A stretch of DNA of 36,291 nt from Ilumatobacteraceae bacterium (GTDB taxonomy: Bacteria > Actinomycetota > Acidimicrobiia > Acidimicrobiales > Ilumatobacteraceae), in contig JAOBWK010000023.1 of NCBI GenBank assembly GCA_025463305.1, positions 1 through 36,291 on the forward strand, in the 5' to 3' direction. This document shows positions 1 to 7,223 of this stretch, in pieces. Below the pieces are notes generated by a model, which did no database searches, was not told the origin of the DNA, and saw only the letters and a program-made list of their open reading frames with translations. Every line of letters begins with the position of its first letter. Position 1 is the first letter of the stretch. A program made the position numbers and the translations under genes.

Positions 1-2
1 CC

Positions 3-224
3 GACGGCGATCCGCTTCAAGCAGCCGCCGCCGGAATGAGCAACGTCACCTTTGCGTTCCCACCGACGGCAAACCACGTCCTCAAAGAGGACATCCGCAC
101 CCCCGATGAGGTAGCCGCAGCCCCCGGAAACGGCTACAACCAGGACGGCACCAGGCTCGACCCGCAGGCGCTCAACATGATTCTGGATTGGCTGACGACC
201 CGTTGGCCAGCCGAGGTCCGCTGA
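3..224 (+). CDS. alpha/beta hydrolase, C-terminal fragment (5' end outside window)
   Basis: The reading frame is open from the left edge and ends at TGA 222-224, so only about 73 C-terminal residues are present and the true start lies upstream; the internal ATG at 36 is probably not the start. The segment contains PTANHVLK, whose histidine is in the usual place for the catalytic His of serine alpha/beta hydrolases. It continues with YNQDGTRLDP and then an amphipathic helix ending in DWL, the normal C-terminal layout of serine-aminopeptidase/dienelactone-hydrolase-like enzymes. Nucleophile and acid residues are outside the window, so the substrate cannot be judged. The family call is by recognition of this tail. 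Confidence 0.6.
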   Translation, partial: DGDPLQAAAAGMSNVTFAFPPTANHVLKEDIRTPDEVAAAPGNGYNQDGTRLDPQALNMILDWLTTRWPAEVR

Positions 225-269
225 CGAGACGCCAACGTGACCCGCTGGACGTTGCCTCAGGTGCAGCTG

Positions 270-297
270 GGATCGTCTAGCGATCCAGAGATAATGT
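270..297 (+). promoter_or_regulatory. putative promoter with inverted repeat
   Basis: GGATCG (270-275), the 5-nt spacer TCTAG, then CGATCC (281-286) form a perfect 6-bp inverted repeat. Six bases later comes TAATGT (292-297), a good actinobacterial -10 hexamer. The repeat sits where a -35 element or operator would be. This would drive the leader region and the hydrolase gene at 437. The hairpin could instead be a weak terminator of the upstream gene, but no T-run follows it. Confidence 0.35.
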
Positions 298-329
298 CGT
301 TCGGTCCCGAGACCGTGCATCAATTGGGG

Positions 330-407
330 AAGGAGTACCGATGACTGGATCAAGATTGGCGCTCCTCGCTGGAGGCATGGTCGGGCGATAGGTCGTCTGG
401 GAGCGCC
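330..407 (+). other. leader-like 16-codon ORF plus stem-loop
   Basis: A strong Shine-Dalgarno (AAGGAG, 330-335) lies 5 nt before ATG 341. This opens a 16-codon frame (MTGSRLALLAGGMVGR) that stops at TAG 389-391. The left arm of an 8-bp perfect inverted repeat, GGCGCTCC (358-365), lies inside this frame and pairs with GGAGCGCC (400-407) just past its stop. The hydrolase start follows at 437 with its own Shine-Dalgarno (near 423-429). The layout resembles a translated attenuator leader, but the peptide has no obvious run of regulatory codons. It may simply be the decayed start of a lost gene. Confidence 0.25.
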
Positions 408-436
408 GCTTTCACGCACTCCCGAAAGGTTCAACC

Positions 437-1177
437 GTGAACTTCGACTTCATTGCACAGCAACTCGACGACGGCGTCGTCGAGCGCGACTTCCTCCTCG
501 GCGACGTCCCCGGCATTCTGTGGACACCTACTTCCGCCTCGGCGGCGTCTCCGGTGCCATTGATTCTCCTCGGGCACCCAGGCCGGCTGCAGCTGATGCG
601 ACCGCGCCTGTCGGCACGAGCCCAACGGGCAGCGGCCGACGGCTATGCCAGCGCCACGATCGAACTGCCGTGGACCGGCGACCGCCCACCGTCGCGCGCG
701 ACCGAACAAGCGCGCGCTGATCTGCGCGCAGCACTCGCGGCTGGGCGACCGGTTCCACCGGACGTGGTGGACCGGCTCATCCTTCCTCTCGTGGACGCGT
801 CGGTCCCGGAATGGCAGGCGGTCATGGACGCCGCGCTCACGCTGCCCGAGATCGGCGGCCCAGTCGCCTACTCGGGCGGGATCATCTCCATCGGCGTCCG
901 CCTCGCAGCGACCGACCCGCGGATCGTTGCCGCCGGCCTGTTCGCTGGAAGCTTCGTCCCAGCGACGATTCTCGAGGAGGCTCGGCGCGTGACGATCCCG
1001 CTCCACGTCCTTCTCCAATGGGACGACGAAGGCAACGACCGGCAGATGGCGCTCGACCTGTTCGATGCATTCGGCTCCCCGGAGAAGACCTTGCAAGCAA
1101 ACATGGGCGGACACACCGGCGTCCCATCGTTCGCCGGAGAGGATGCGGGACACTTCTTCGCACGTCACCTGCATTGA
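437..1177 (+). CDS. alpha/beta hydrolase family protein
   Basis: This 246-residue protein starts at GTG 437, chosen because GAAAGG lies about 7 nt upstream. It has the hydrolase fold: strand and oxyanion loop near residues 41-50 (PLILLGHPGR), a nucleophile-elbow-like segment AYSGG around residue 146, a possible acid at D196 (QWDDEG), and a possible catalytic His at 226 (GGHTGVP). The elbow departs from GxSxG by having Ala in first position. It is probably an esterase or dienelactone-hydrolase-like enzyme acting on small esters in the cytoplasm; there is no signal peptide or membrane segment. It stands alone behind a putative promoter and leader. Substrate unknown. Confidence 0.7.
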   Translation: MNFDFIAQQLDDGVVERDFLLGDVPGILWTPTSASAASPVPLILLGHPGRLQLMRPRLSARAQRAAADGYASATIELPWTGDRPPSRATEQARADLRAALAAGRPVPPDVVDRLILPLVDASVPEWQAVMDAALTLPEIGGPVAYSGGIISIGVRLAATDPRIVAAGLFAGSFVPATILEEARRVTIPLHVLLQWDDEGNDRQMALDLFDAFGSPEKTLQANMGGHTGVPSFAGEDAGHFFARHLH

Positions 1178-1309
1178 ACATCCCTCCGAAAGAACAGTCG
1201 GCAGTCCCGGCGCATCGGGGTGCAGCAAGCCGGCGCGGCACGGAGCACAACATGCATCGCTTCAGGGGTGCTGGTTCAGCGAGCGTCCGCAGGCGGCGCG
1301 GTCCTGAAG

Positions 1310-1319
1310 GTGACGTCAC
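1310..1319. promoter_or_regulatory. 10-bp perfect palindrome upstream of reductase gene
   Basis: GTGACGTCAC is a perfect palindrome in the 263-bp gap between the hydrolase (ends 1177) and the RibD_C gene (starts 1441). Its position, about 120 bp before the start, would suit an operator. I see no convincing -10/-35 pair beside it. The rest of this gap holds no gene I can support. Confidence 0.2.
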
Positions 1320-1440
1320 TGACAGGCCCGGAGAGCGATTCCGCAGCTGCATCAGGGATGTTCGTCGTGACCTGTCGATTTCGGTCGACTCCGTTCGTAG
1401 AGATCACGCAAGCCTCGCTACCCAGCACTGGAGCACACTG

Positions 1441-2109
1441 ATGAAACTGACCGTCACCACATTCCTCACGCTCGATGGCGTCACGCAAGGTCCGGGAGGG
1501 GCCGATGAAGACCGCTCGAACGGCTTCGAACTCGGCGGATGGCTCCCCGCGTTCATGGACCCCGCTGCCGGTTCATTCGTTGCCGAGTGGTTCGCCCACG
1601 CCGACGCCTTCCTCCTCGGTCGGCGCACCTTCGAGACCTTTGCTGCGTTCTGGCCGCGTGTCACCGACGACAGCGATCCCGTTGCGCGGCGGCTCAACGG
1701 CCGACCGAAGTACGTCGTGGCCGGGGCCGGCACCCCGACGGTCTGGGCGGGCACCGAGCTCATCACCGACGACCTCGCGACGGCCGTGGGAGCGATCAAG
1801 GCCCTGCCGGGCGACGAGGTTCAGGTGCACGGCAGCGGGACCCTCGTTCGCGCATTGCATGATCTCGGCCTGATCGATGAGTACCGGTTGTGGACCTACC
1901 CTGTCGTTCTGGGCCAGGGTCGACGACTCTTCACCGATGGCGTCGCGCCACGAAGCTTCAAACTCGTCGACCGACGCTCGACCACGACCGGCGTGACCAT
2001 CTCGTGCCTCAGGCCCACCGGCCCGATCCGACAGGCCGGGTTCGAAGTCGAGGAAGGAATCGAGGTCATCGTCGACGAGACAGGCACCCGATCCCCATTC
2101 GATCAGTGA
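1441..2109 (+). CDS. RibD_C / dihydrofolate reductase-fold protein
   Basis: A 222-residue protein. ATG 1441 is chosen because GGAG ends 7 nt upstream and the family's N-terminus (MKLTVTTFLTLDGVTQGPGG) begins exactly there, although the frame stays open further upstream. Family landmarks are LTLDGV at the first strand, the LLGRRTFETF loop, GRPKYVV in the middle, and the NADPH-binding GSGTLVRAL followed by LIDEYRLWTYPVVLGQG. The domain is shared by riboflavin reductase RibD and many stand-alone NADPH reductases of unknown substrate. The last 35 residues extend past the usual end of the fold. It is the first of three such paralogs in this part of the window. Confidence 0.85.
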   Translation: MKLTVTTFLTLDGVTQGPGGADEDRSNGFELGGWLPAFMDPAAGSFVAEWFAHADAFLLGRRTFETFAAFWPRVTDDSDPVARRLNGRPKYVVAGAGTPTVWAGTELITDDLATAVGAIKALPGDEVQVHGSGTLVRALHDLGLIDEYRLWTYPVVLGQGRRLFTDGVAPRSFKLVDRRSTTTGVTISCLRPTGPIRQAGFEVEEGIEVIVDETGTRSPFDQ

Positions 2110-2233
2110 CGACCACACGCTCGAGACGCCGCTCCCATCGAGCTGCAGACGGAGTAGGGCGGTTCCGTGCGAGCAGTGAACAACCCAGCCACGGCTGCCG
2201 AGCCGTGCCGATCGTCGGAGAATCGGCCCGGGC

Positions 2234-2239
2234 TACGCT
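2234..2239 (+). promoter_or_regulatory. -10 element of a leaderless promoter
   Basis: TACGCT fits the actinobacterial -10 consensus TANNNT and ends exactly 6 nt before GTG 2246, so transcription would start at or next to the start codon. No Shine-Dalgarno precedes this gene, which supports leaderless translation. Confidence 0.45.
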
Positions 2240-2245
2240 CCGACG

Positions 2246-2572
2246 GTGATCTACGAGTACCGCGCCTACACGTGCCTGCCGGGACGCCTGCCGGCCCTGC
2301 TCGACCGCTTCCGCACGACCACGCTCGGCCTGTGGGAGAAGCACGGCATCCGCACGGCCGGGTTCTGGACCGTCGACGTCGGCGAGAACAACCAGGTGCT
2401 GCACTACCTGCTCGCCTGGGAATCGCTCGCCGAACGCGAGGAGAAGTGGCCCGGGTTCGTCGCGGACCCGGACTGGATCTCTGCTCGGGTCGCGAGCGAA
2501 ACGCCCGACAAGATCGTCGCGAGCATCCGCAACGAGTTCTGGCGGCCGACCGACTTCTCGACGGTGCAGTAG
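2246..2572 (+). CDS. NIPSNAP family protein
   Basis: A 108-residue single-domain protein starting at GTG 2246. The start is supported by the TACGCT -10 hexamer 6 nt upstream and by the N-terminus MIYEYRAYTCLPGRLPALL, typical of NIPSNAP ferredoxin-like alpha/beta-barrel proteins. Other landmarks are the GIRTAGFWTVDVGENNQVLHYL strands and the helix containing WESLAEREEKWPGFVADPDW. The biochemical role of bacterial NIPSNAP proteins is poorly known; they often accompany catabolic genes and may form dimers that bind small hydrophobic ligands. It stands alone on the plus strand and is convergent with the next reductase gene. A second NIPSNAP-like gene is at the right end of the window. Confidence 0.8.
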   Translation: MIYEYRAYTCLPGRLPALLDRFRTTTLGLWEKHGIRTAGFWTVDVGENNQVLHYLLAWESLAEREEKWPGFVADPDWISARVASETPDKIVASIRNEFWRPTDFSTVQ

Positions 2573-2683
2573 CGCGCTTGGCATTCGGTATGGCCGATCG
2601 CTACGTCGGCGAAGGCGATGACTGGCTGAACACCGCCCAACTGATCTGCATCGGGCCCTGACGCTCGCCGCGTTCGTCTCCGG

Positions 2684-3271
2684 TCAGGCCGGCAGCGCCT
2701 GCAAGGGCTCGCCGAGGGTGTAGGCGCAGACGACGATGCCGGACGGAAAGGCCGTCGTGCTCGCGAGCTCGAACGACCGGCCAGGAGTTCCCTCCGCGAA
2801 GAGCCGCTTGCCGGTGCCCACCATGACGGGGTTGATGGGCAGCACGAGCTCGTCGACCAGACCGTGCTCGATCAGCGCGGAGGTGAGTGTGGAGCTGCCG
2901 CAGCACACGAGGTCTGGGCCGTCGGACTCCTTGACGCGGCGGACGTCCGAGACGAGATCCGGGCCGACGCTCTCGAACGGACCCCACTCGAGGCTGTCCG
3001 GACGATGCGTGACGACGTACTTCGTCGCCGCCCGGAGCCGATCGGAGAACGGGTCACCCGCAGGCACCTTCGGCCAGAAGGTGGACCACATGTCGTAGGT
3101 GCGGCGACCGATCAGCGCGTCGTAGCGCTCTCCATACGTCTGGAGGATGAAGTCGCGACCCTCCGGGCTCCGGTACCGCGCCCCCCAATCAGCGTACGGG
3201 AACCCGTCTTCGGGCGAGTTCTGGATCACGCCGTCCAACGACATGTGGTTGATCACCTTGAGCTTGCGCAA
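2684..3271 (-). CDS. RibD_C / dihydrofolate reductase-fold protein
   Basis: I place the start at TTG 3271, giving 195 residues beginning MRKLKVINHMSLDG. GGAG lies 6 nt upstream, and the usual family N-terminus starts there; the frame stays open upstream but does not look like the family. An alternative is the ATG nine codons further in. Landmarks are HMSLDGVIQ, LIGRRTYDMWSTFWP, KYVVTHRP, the cofactor loop CCGSSTLTSALIEHGLVDEL and NPVMVGTGKRLF. It is probably a cytoplasmic NADPH-dependent reductase of unknown substrate. It is a paralog of the genes at 1441 and 4980 but clearly diverged from both. The 173 bp upstream, before the next gene, hold nothing recognisable. Confidence 0.82.
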   Translation of the reverse strand: MRKLKVINHMSLDGVIQNSPEDGFPYADWGARYRSPEGRDFILQTYGERYDALIGRRTYDMWSTFWPKVPAGDPFSDRLRAATKYVVTHRPDSLEWGPFESVGPDLVSDVRRVKESDGPDLVCCGSSTLTSALIEHGLVDELVLPINPVMVGTGKRLFAEGTPGRSFELASTTAFPSGIVVCAYTLGEPLQALPA

Positions 3272-3444
3272 CTGCGTCTCCGTTCCGTCTCCACGATTCG
3301 CCAGTGCAGACGATGCCGGATCCGCGGACTCATCGGCCGGCCGTGCTGCGCGACCAGGAACCGCTCGACGTCGTCGATGGGAACGTCGGGCTTGTCGGTC
3401 ACGACCAGTTCGTATCAGGCCACGTCGAGCGGAGGCCGCGCAAT

Positions 3445-4272
3445 TCACATCGTTGCCGGCACGGCGTCGATCGCTCGGAGGATGGTCGCGACGACGGACT
3501 CGGGGCTGTCCTCCTGCAACAGGTGACCCGCTCCGTCGATTACCCGCAGTTCCGCTCCGGGGATGAGCCGAGCCAGCTCGTGGGCGCGCTCGACCGGGAT
3601 CAGGGCATCGTCGCGGCCCCACAGGATGCTCACGGGACAGCGGACCTCCGCGAGGCGGTCGCGGATCTCGTCGGTGTAGCGCTCGTCCATCTGCGCGATC
3701 TGTCGATAGAAGGAGGCCTGACCGACGTCGCCGAGCCATTGATCGAGGTAGTGGTGCATCTCCTCGTCGGTGAGCGTGCGGTTGCTGTTCCGGCTGATGT
3801 ACGCGCGCACGACGGCTTCGTGGATGTAGGGCGGCAGCTGGGCGTAGACCTCCTGGTGCTGGCGCGCCGACACGACGAGCTCAGAGCCCCACGGGCTGAG
3901 CGCCAACGGATCCAGCAGGGTCAGGGTGCGGTACTCGCGTCCGTTGAGGAGGTGGGTGCGCAGTGCGGTGGTGCCGCCGAAGTCGTGGGCGACGACGTCG
4001 GGCGCGTCCAACGCCCAGTGATCGAGCAGCTCGGCGAAGAGGTCGTTCTGGACACCGAGCGACACGTCCTGTCCGTCGCGCTTGTCCGACCTGCCGTATC
4101 CGACGAGATCGAAGACGAAGACACGGCGTTGCCCGATGAGGTTGGGCTCGATGCGACGCCAGACGAGCGACGAGAACGGGGTGCCGTGCAGCAGCACGAG
4201 CGGTGGTCCGTCACCGCGGACGCCCCAACGGACGCGATCGCCGCGAAAGGTGAATGTCTCGGTCAGTTCCAT
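3445..4272 (-). CDS. alpha/beta hydrolase, haloalkane-dehalogenase/epoxide-hydrolase type
   Basis: A 275-residue protein starting at ATG 4272, with AAAGAGG about 7 nt upstream. The order of motifs is canonical: oxyanion HGTPFSS (29-35), FDLVGYGRSDK (54-64), nucleophile elbow HDFGG with Asp97 as nucleophile, acid region WGRDDALIP (D221/D222), and GAGHLLQEDSPE with catalytic His250. An aspartate nucleophile points to haloalkane/haloacid dehalogenase or epoxide hydrolase chemistry rather than a serine esterase. Which substrate is used cannot be told. It is transcribed divergently from the CGNR gene, 55 bp away, and that pairing suggests the regulator controls it. Confidence 0.8.
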   Translation of the reverse strand: MELTETFTFRGDRVRWGVRGDGPPLVLLHGTPFSSLVWRRIEPNLIGQRRVFVFDLVGYGRSDKRDGQDVSLGVQNDLFAELLDHWALDAPDVVAHDFGGTTALRTHLLNGREYRTLTLLDPLALSPWGSELVVSARQHQEVYAQLPPYIHEAVVRAYISRNSNRTLTDEEMHHYLDQWLGDVGQASFYRQIAQMDERYTDEIRDRLAEVRCPVSILWGRDDALIPVERAHELARLIPGAELRVIDGAGHLLQEDSPESVVATILRAIDAVPATM

Positions 4273-4275
4273 GTG

Positions 4276-4326
4276 TAACCTCTTTCTGTCAGTTTCAGGT
4301 TAGACAGACGCGTGAAAGGATGTCAA
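4276..4326. promoter_or_regulatory. divergent promoter/operator between hydrolase and CGNR regulator
   Basis: For the minus-strand hydrolase there is a perfect -35 TTGACA (4326-4321), a 16-bp spacer and a -10 TCTAAC (4304-4299). Two interleaved inverted repeats overlap this: TAACCT (4276-4281) with AGGTTA (4297-4302), and CTGTC (4286-4290) with GACAG (4303-4307). The -35 lies directly before the GTG start of the CGNR gene at 4328, whose Shine-Dalgarno GAAAGGA (4314-4320) lies in the spacer. A protein bound to the repeats would block the hydrolase promoter. Confidence 0.5.
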
Positions 4327-4327
4327 C

Positions 4328-4957
4328 GTGCAGGAGACGGAAGCGACCGACCGGGACGGCGATTGGGATCCCGAGACCTTCGTCGGCGGACACGTCGCGC
4401 TGGACTTCACCAACACGGTGGGCGGTTACAAGCGCGAGCGGGTGGAGCGCCTGAACGCCTACGCCGATCTCCTGGCGTGGGCATCCGCCGCCCACCTCCT
4501 CGACGCGAGCGAGGCGGAGACGCTCGCCGCGCTGGCAGCACATGATCCGGCCGGCGCGGCGGCAGTGCTCGCTGCCACGCGAGACCAGCGCGAGGCGTTG
4601 CACCGATGGCTGCGAGCCGCGGCCACCGGCGACCAGAGCGAAGCAGCGGATCGGGCACGCGTCGCCGGCGACATCACCTCGGCCCTCGGTGCTGCACGAC
4701 TCGCCACGACGTCGTCCTCCGAAGGCGTCTGGACGGTGACGATCGACGAGGTCGGCCTCGCGCTGCCATCACGTCGTGCCGCCATCGCGACGAATGCGCT
4801 CCTCAGTGGCGAAGAATGGCACCACGTCGCGCTGTGCGGGCGGTGCTCGTGGCTCTTCCTCGACCCATCCCCGTCACGGCGACGACGGTGGTGCTCGATG
4901 GCCACGTGCGGCAATCGAGCAAAGGCTGCACGCCATCACGCCCGATCATCCCCGTAG
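4328..4957 (+). CDS. CGNR zinc finger / ABATE domain regulator
   Basis: A 209-residue protein starting at GTG 4328 after GAAAGGA. The N-terminal part (about 20-130) shows the ABATE-domain signature GGHVALDFTNTVGG and is a likely stress or ligand-sensing domain. The C-terminal zf-CGNR domain runs from about 165 to 205, with zinc-binding cysteines C170, C173, C189 and C194 and the name-giving CGNR at 194-197 inside a basic stretch (RRRRW) suited to DNA binding. Proteins of this family are presumed transcription regulators. The divergent hydrolase promoter lies at its 5' end, so control of that gene and itself is the simplest inference. It converges with the gene ending at 4980, 22 bp away. Confidence 0.85.
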   Translation: MQETEATDRDGDWDPETFVGGHVALDFTNTVGGYKRERVERLNAYADLLAWASAAHLLDASEAETLAALAAHDPAGAAAVLAATRDQREALHRWLRAAATGDQSEAADRARVAGDITSALGAARLATTSSSEGVWTVTIDEVGLALPSRRAAIATNALLSGEEWHHVALCGRCSWLFLDPSPSRRRRWCSMATCGNRAKAARHHARSSP

Positions 4958-4979
4958 CCCGCCAGGCAGATCAGTTCCG

Positions 4980-5537
4980 TCACCGCACGCGATAGCGAAG
5001 ATGGATCACGCCGTTGCCGAAGCGGTGCTCGTCGATGAGCTCGAGATCGACTTGCAACGCGGCCGGCAGCGCAGGTTTGCGCCCGCCGAGGACGACCGGC
5101 CAGACGAACAGCGCGAGCTCGTCGACGAGTCCAGCGGAGAGTGCTTGCGCTGCGAGGTGCGGGCCACCCACCAGCAGATCCCGACTGGCGGCATCCTTCA
5201 TGTCGATGACTGCGCTGGGATCGAAGCGGCGTGCGAGCCTCGTGTTCGCAGTGAGCGGGGCGGCGAGGGTCGAGGAGTAGACCACCTTGTCCGCGGCCTG
5301 CCATGCGATCGCGTACTCGGCCGCCCGATCAGACTGTGCCGCCAGACTCGGCTCTGTCTCCCACACGGCCAGCGTCTCGTACATGCGCCGCCCGTAGAGG
5401 TACGTGCCGGCGGACCCCATCAACTCGGTGATGCACGCGAAGACATCGGCGTCCGGTGGAGCCCAGTCGAGGGCGCCGTCTGCATCCTCGGTCCAGCCGT
5501 CGAGCGACATGTTCGACGCGTAGATCAGCTTCGCCAC
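4980..5537 (-). CDS. RibD_C / dihydrofolate reductase-fold protein
   Basis: GTG 5537 is the chosen start (185 residues, MAKLIYASNMSLDGWTEDAD), because GGGGGAG lies 5 nt upstream and the family's first strand begins there; an ATG further upstream would add 15 residues of unlikely sequence. Landmarks are NMSLDG, YLYGRRMYETLAVWE, KVVYSSTL, the cofactor-binding LLVGGPHLAAQALSAGLVDEL, and FVWPVVLGG. It is a probable NADPH-dependent reductase with unknown substrate. It could be the last gene of the minus-strand series that begins at 10 kb, because the spacer to the preceding gene is only 84 bp and I see no terminator in it. Confidence 0.83.
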   Translation of the reverse strand: MAKLIYASNMSLDGWTEDADGALDWAPPDADVFACITELMGSAGTYLYGRRMYETLAVWETEPSLAAQSDRAAEYAIAWQAADKVVYSSTLAAPLTANTRLARRFDPSAVIDMKDAASRDLLVGGPHLAAQALSAGLVDELALFVWPVVLGGRKPALPAALQVDLELIDEHRFGNGVIHLRYRVR

Positions 5538-5621
5538 GACCACTCCCCCATCACCGCAGCACCCGATGCCACGGCCCTCCAACCGTAGGGGCTCGGTGGC
5601 GCGGCCTGGGCGTCGGCGACA

Positions 5622-6500
5622 TCAGCCCCAGTCCTGGGCGGCGAGGAGCAGCTCGGTGAGGGGCGCCAGCGAATCCATCAGCTCGTCGATCTCGCCGGGC
5701 TCGAGGACCTCGTAGGGCTTCGCGGCGAGGTCGTCGGTGAGCGACTCGACGCGTCGTTTGACGGCGCGACCGCGCTCGCTCAGCCAACCGTCTGCACCGA
5801 TCACGCCTCGATCGCGCAGTCCATCGATCACGGCACCGAGCTGTGCCGACGGGAGGTGGTGGATGCGCCCGAACTTCTCGGCGGGCATGTCCATGTCGAG
5901 GGCCAGGAGCACATGCGCCTCGAGGCGGCCGACGCCCTCGATCATCAGAGCGGCGATGTGCCCGTCGCCGCGGTGCTCGCGCAGCAGGGCGGCTGCGTGG
6001 AACAGGCGAGCCGCCACATCGTCGGGGATCGCTGCAGCGCGGAGCGCGGCGTACATCGGACGGCCCTCGACCGGGGCGCTGGTGGCCGCCACCATCAACA
6101 ACTCGGCAGCGCGGGCGAAGGGAGCGGAGTCGACGCGGTCACCGAAGATCCTCCGCAGCGCCTTGACGCAGCCGGCTTGGCGGGCGGCGATCGCCAGCTC
6201 GGGCGTGGTGGTGCGCCAGACCTTCGGGATGTGGCGAGCCACCTCACCCGGAGCGAAGTTGTAGAACAGCGCATCCACCACCTCCGCGGGGACGAGGCCG
6301 AGTGGCGCCGCCCGTCCGGCGAAGTAGGTGTCCCAGTAGTTGGTGAACCCCAGGGCGAACATGGCCTCGTTGGGTTCGTCGGCCGAGTACGGGATGGCAC
6401 CGATCGGCTCGATCAGTTCGAACATCCGGCGGGCCACGGCGCTCGGACCCGCGCTCCGGGTCGGGTCGGGTGATGTGGGTTGCTTGTCGGGGTTGGTCAT
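5622..6500 (-). CDS. SCO6745/SalK-family protein (winged-helix-like)
   Basis: A 292-residue protein from ATG 6500, with GGAAG about 7 nt upstream. Recognised by the family's N-terminal pattern RRMFELIEPIGAIPYSADEPNEAM, then GFTNYWDTYFAGRAAPLGLVPAEVVDALFYNFAPGEV, and a C-terminal winged-helix-like part (LPSAQLGAVIDGLRDRGVIGADGWLSERG). Proteins of this actinobacterial family are usually labelled SCO6745 or SalK and resemble MarR-type regulators in the C-terminal half; the molecular role is not established. There is no signal peptide. It follows the CMD-like gene by 81 bp on the same strand. Confidence 0.75.
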   Translation of the reverse strand: MTNPDKQPTSPDPTRSAGPSAVARRMFELIEPIGAIPYSADEPNEAMFALGFTNYWDTYFAGRAAPLGLVPAEVVDALFYNFAPGEVARHIPKVWRTTTPELAIAARQAGCVKALRRIFGDRVDSAPFARAAELLMVAATSAPVEGRPMYAALRAAAIPDDVAARLFHAAALLREHRGDGHIAALMIEGVGRLEAHVLLALDMDMPAEKFGRIHHLPSAQLGAVIDGLRDRGVIGADGWLSERGRAVKRRVESLTDDLAAKPYEVLEPGEIDELMDSLAPLTELLLAAQDWG

Positions 6501-6581
6501 GTCGTCGCTTCCGGTCGTGGCTCCATGATGACCGACGTCGTCGACCAGCCGAACTCATCGCCGGAACGCGATGCCTTGTGG

Positions 6582-7166
6582 TCAGTCGGCGATCGGTCGT
6601 CCGACGACCATCCGCTCCGTCAGCTCGGGGGCGAACGCGGCACCGAGCTGCGCGTCGGCTTGCACACCCATCGCGTCGAGGGCGGTGGCGAAGAAGCACC
6701 GTGCCGACACGGCGAACACGACGTCGGCGATGTCGTTGTCGTCGAGGCCGACGGCGCGCAGCGCCGCAGTGTCGTCGGCGGTGATGCCGGCCGCGTCGAG
6801 CACGACCTTGCGCGCGAAGGCGGCGACGGCCCGGTCGGCTGGGTCGAGCGTGACGGCGTCGTGGTCCGTTGCCAGCGCCACCATCGACTGCTCATCACCG
6901 CAGGTGTCGCGCATGAACGTCGAGTGTGCTGCCGTGCAGTACGTGGACCGCATCGCACGGGCTGCCGCGATCGTCGCGATCTCGAACCGGTGCCGGTCCA
7001 TGCCGTTGCGCACCGTGAGGTTGAGGTTGGTCCACGCACGCGCCACATCGGGACGCGACGCGAACGCGGCGGCGTAGTTCGGCAGGTAGCCCCAGGCTGC
7101 TGTCTGACCGTCGGTCCACGCCCGTACCTCGTCGGCAACGTCAGGGTTGATCGGCTGGATGAACAT
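6582..7166 (-). CDS. carboxymuconolactone decarboxylase (AhpD-like) family protein
   Basis: A 194-residue protein from ATG 7166, with GAAGGAG 9 nt upstream. The AhpD/CMD helical core is visible: DRHRFEIATIAAARAMRSTYCTAAHS, where C77 and H81 occupy the active-site helix. The second cysteine of a CxxC pair is missing at the standard place, so it may not be a disulfide-type peroxidase. A second helix set follows (DPADRAVAAFARKVVLDAAGITADD and DDNDIADVVFAVSARCFF). It is probably an oligomeric cytoplasmic enzyme of peroxidase or decarboxylase type. It lies 57 bp downstream of the methyltransferase and is probably co-transcribed with it. Confidence 0.8.
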   Translation of the reverse strand: MFIQPINPDVADEVRAWTDGQTAAWGYLPNYAAAFASRPDVARAWTNLNLTVRNGMDRHRFEIATIAAARAMRSTYCTAAHSTFMRDTCGDEQSMVALATDHDAVTLDPADRAVAAFARKVVLDAAGITADDTAALRAVGLDDNDIADVVFAVSARCFFATALDAMGVQADAQLGAAFAPELTERMVVGRPIAD

Positions 7167-7223
7167 TGCGAATGTCTCCTTCTCGGGCTGCGCTGCCGTC
7201 GCTCATCGGGTGGGATCGGCCGC

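Noticed and set aside
811..1440. N-terminal extension of the RibD_C protein upstream to 811
   Set aside because: The extension overlaps the hydrolase gene in another frame and is Arg-rich; the family start and the Shine-Dalgarno point to ATG 1441.
2590..2661. Small plus-strand frame of 23 codons after the NIPSNAP gene
   Set aside because: No Shine-Dalgarno and no recognisable sequence; it lies in a convergent spacer, so a chance frame is likely.
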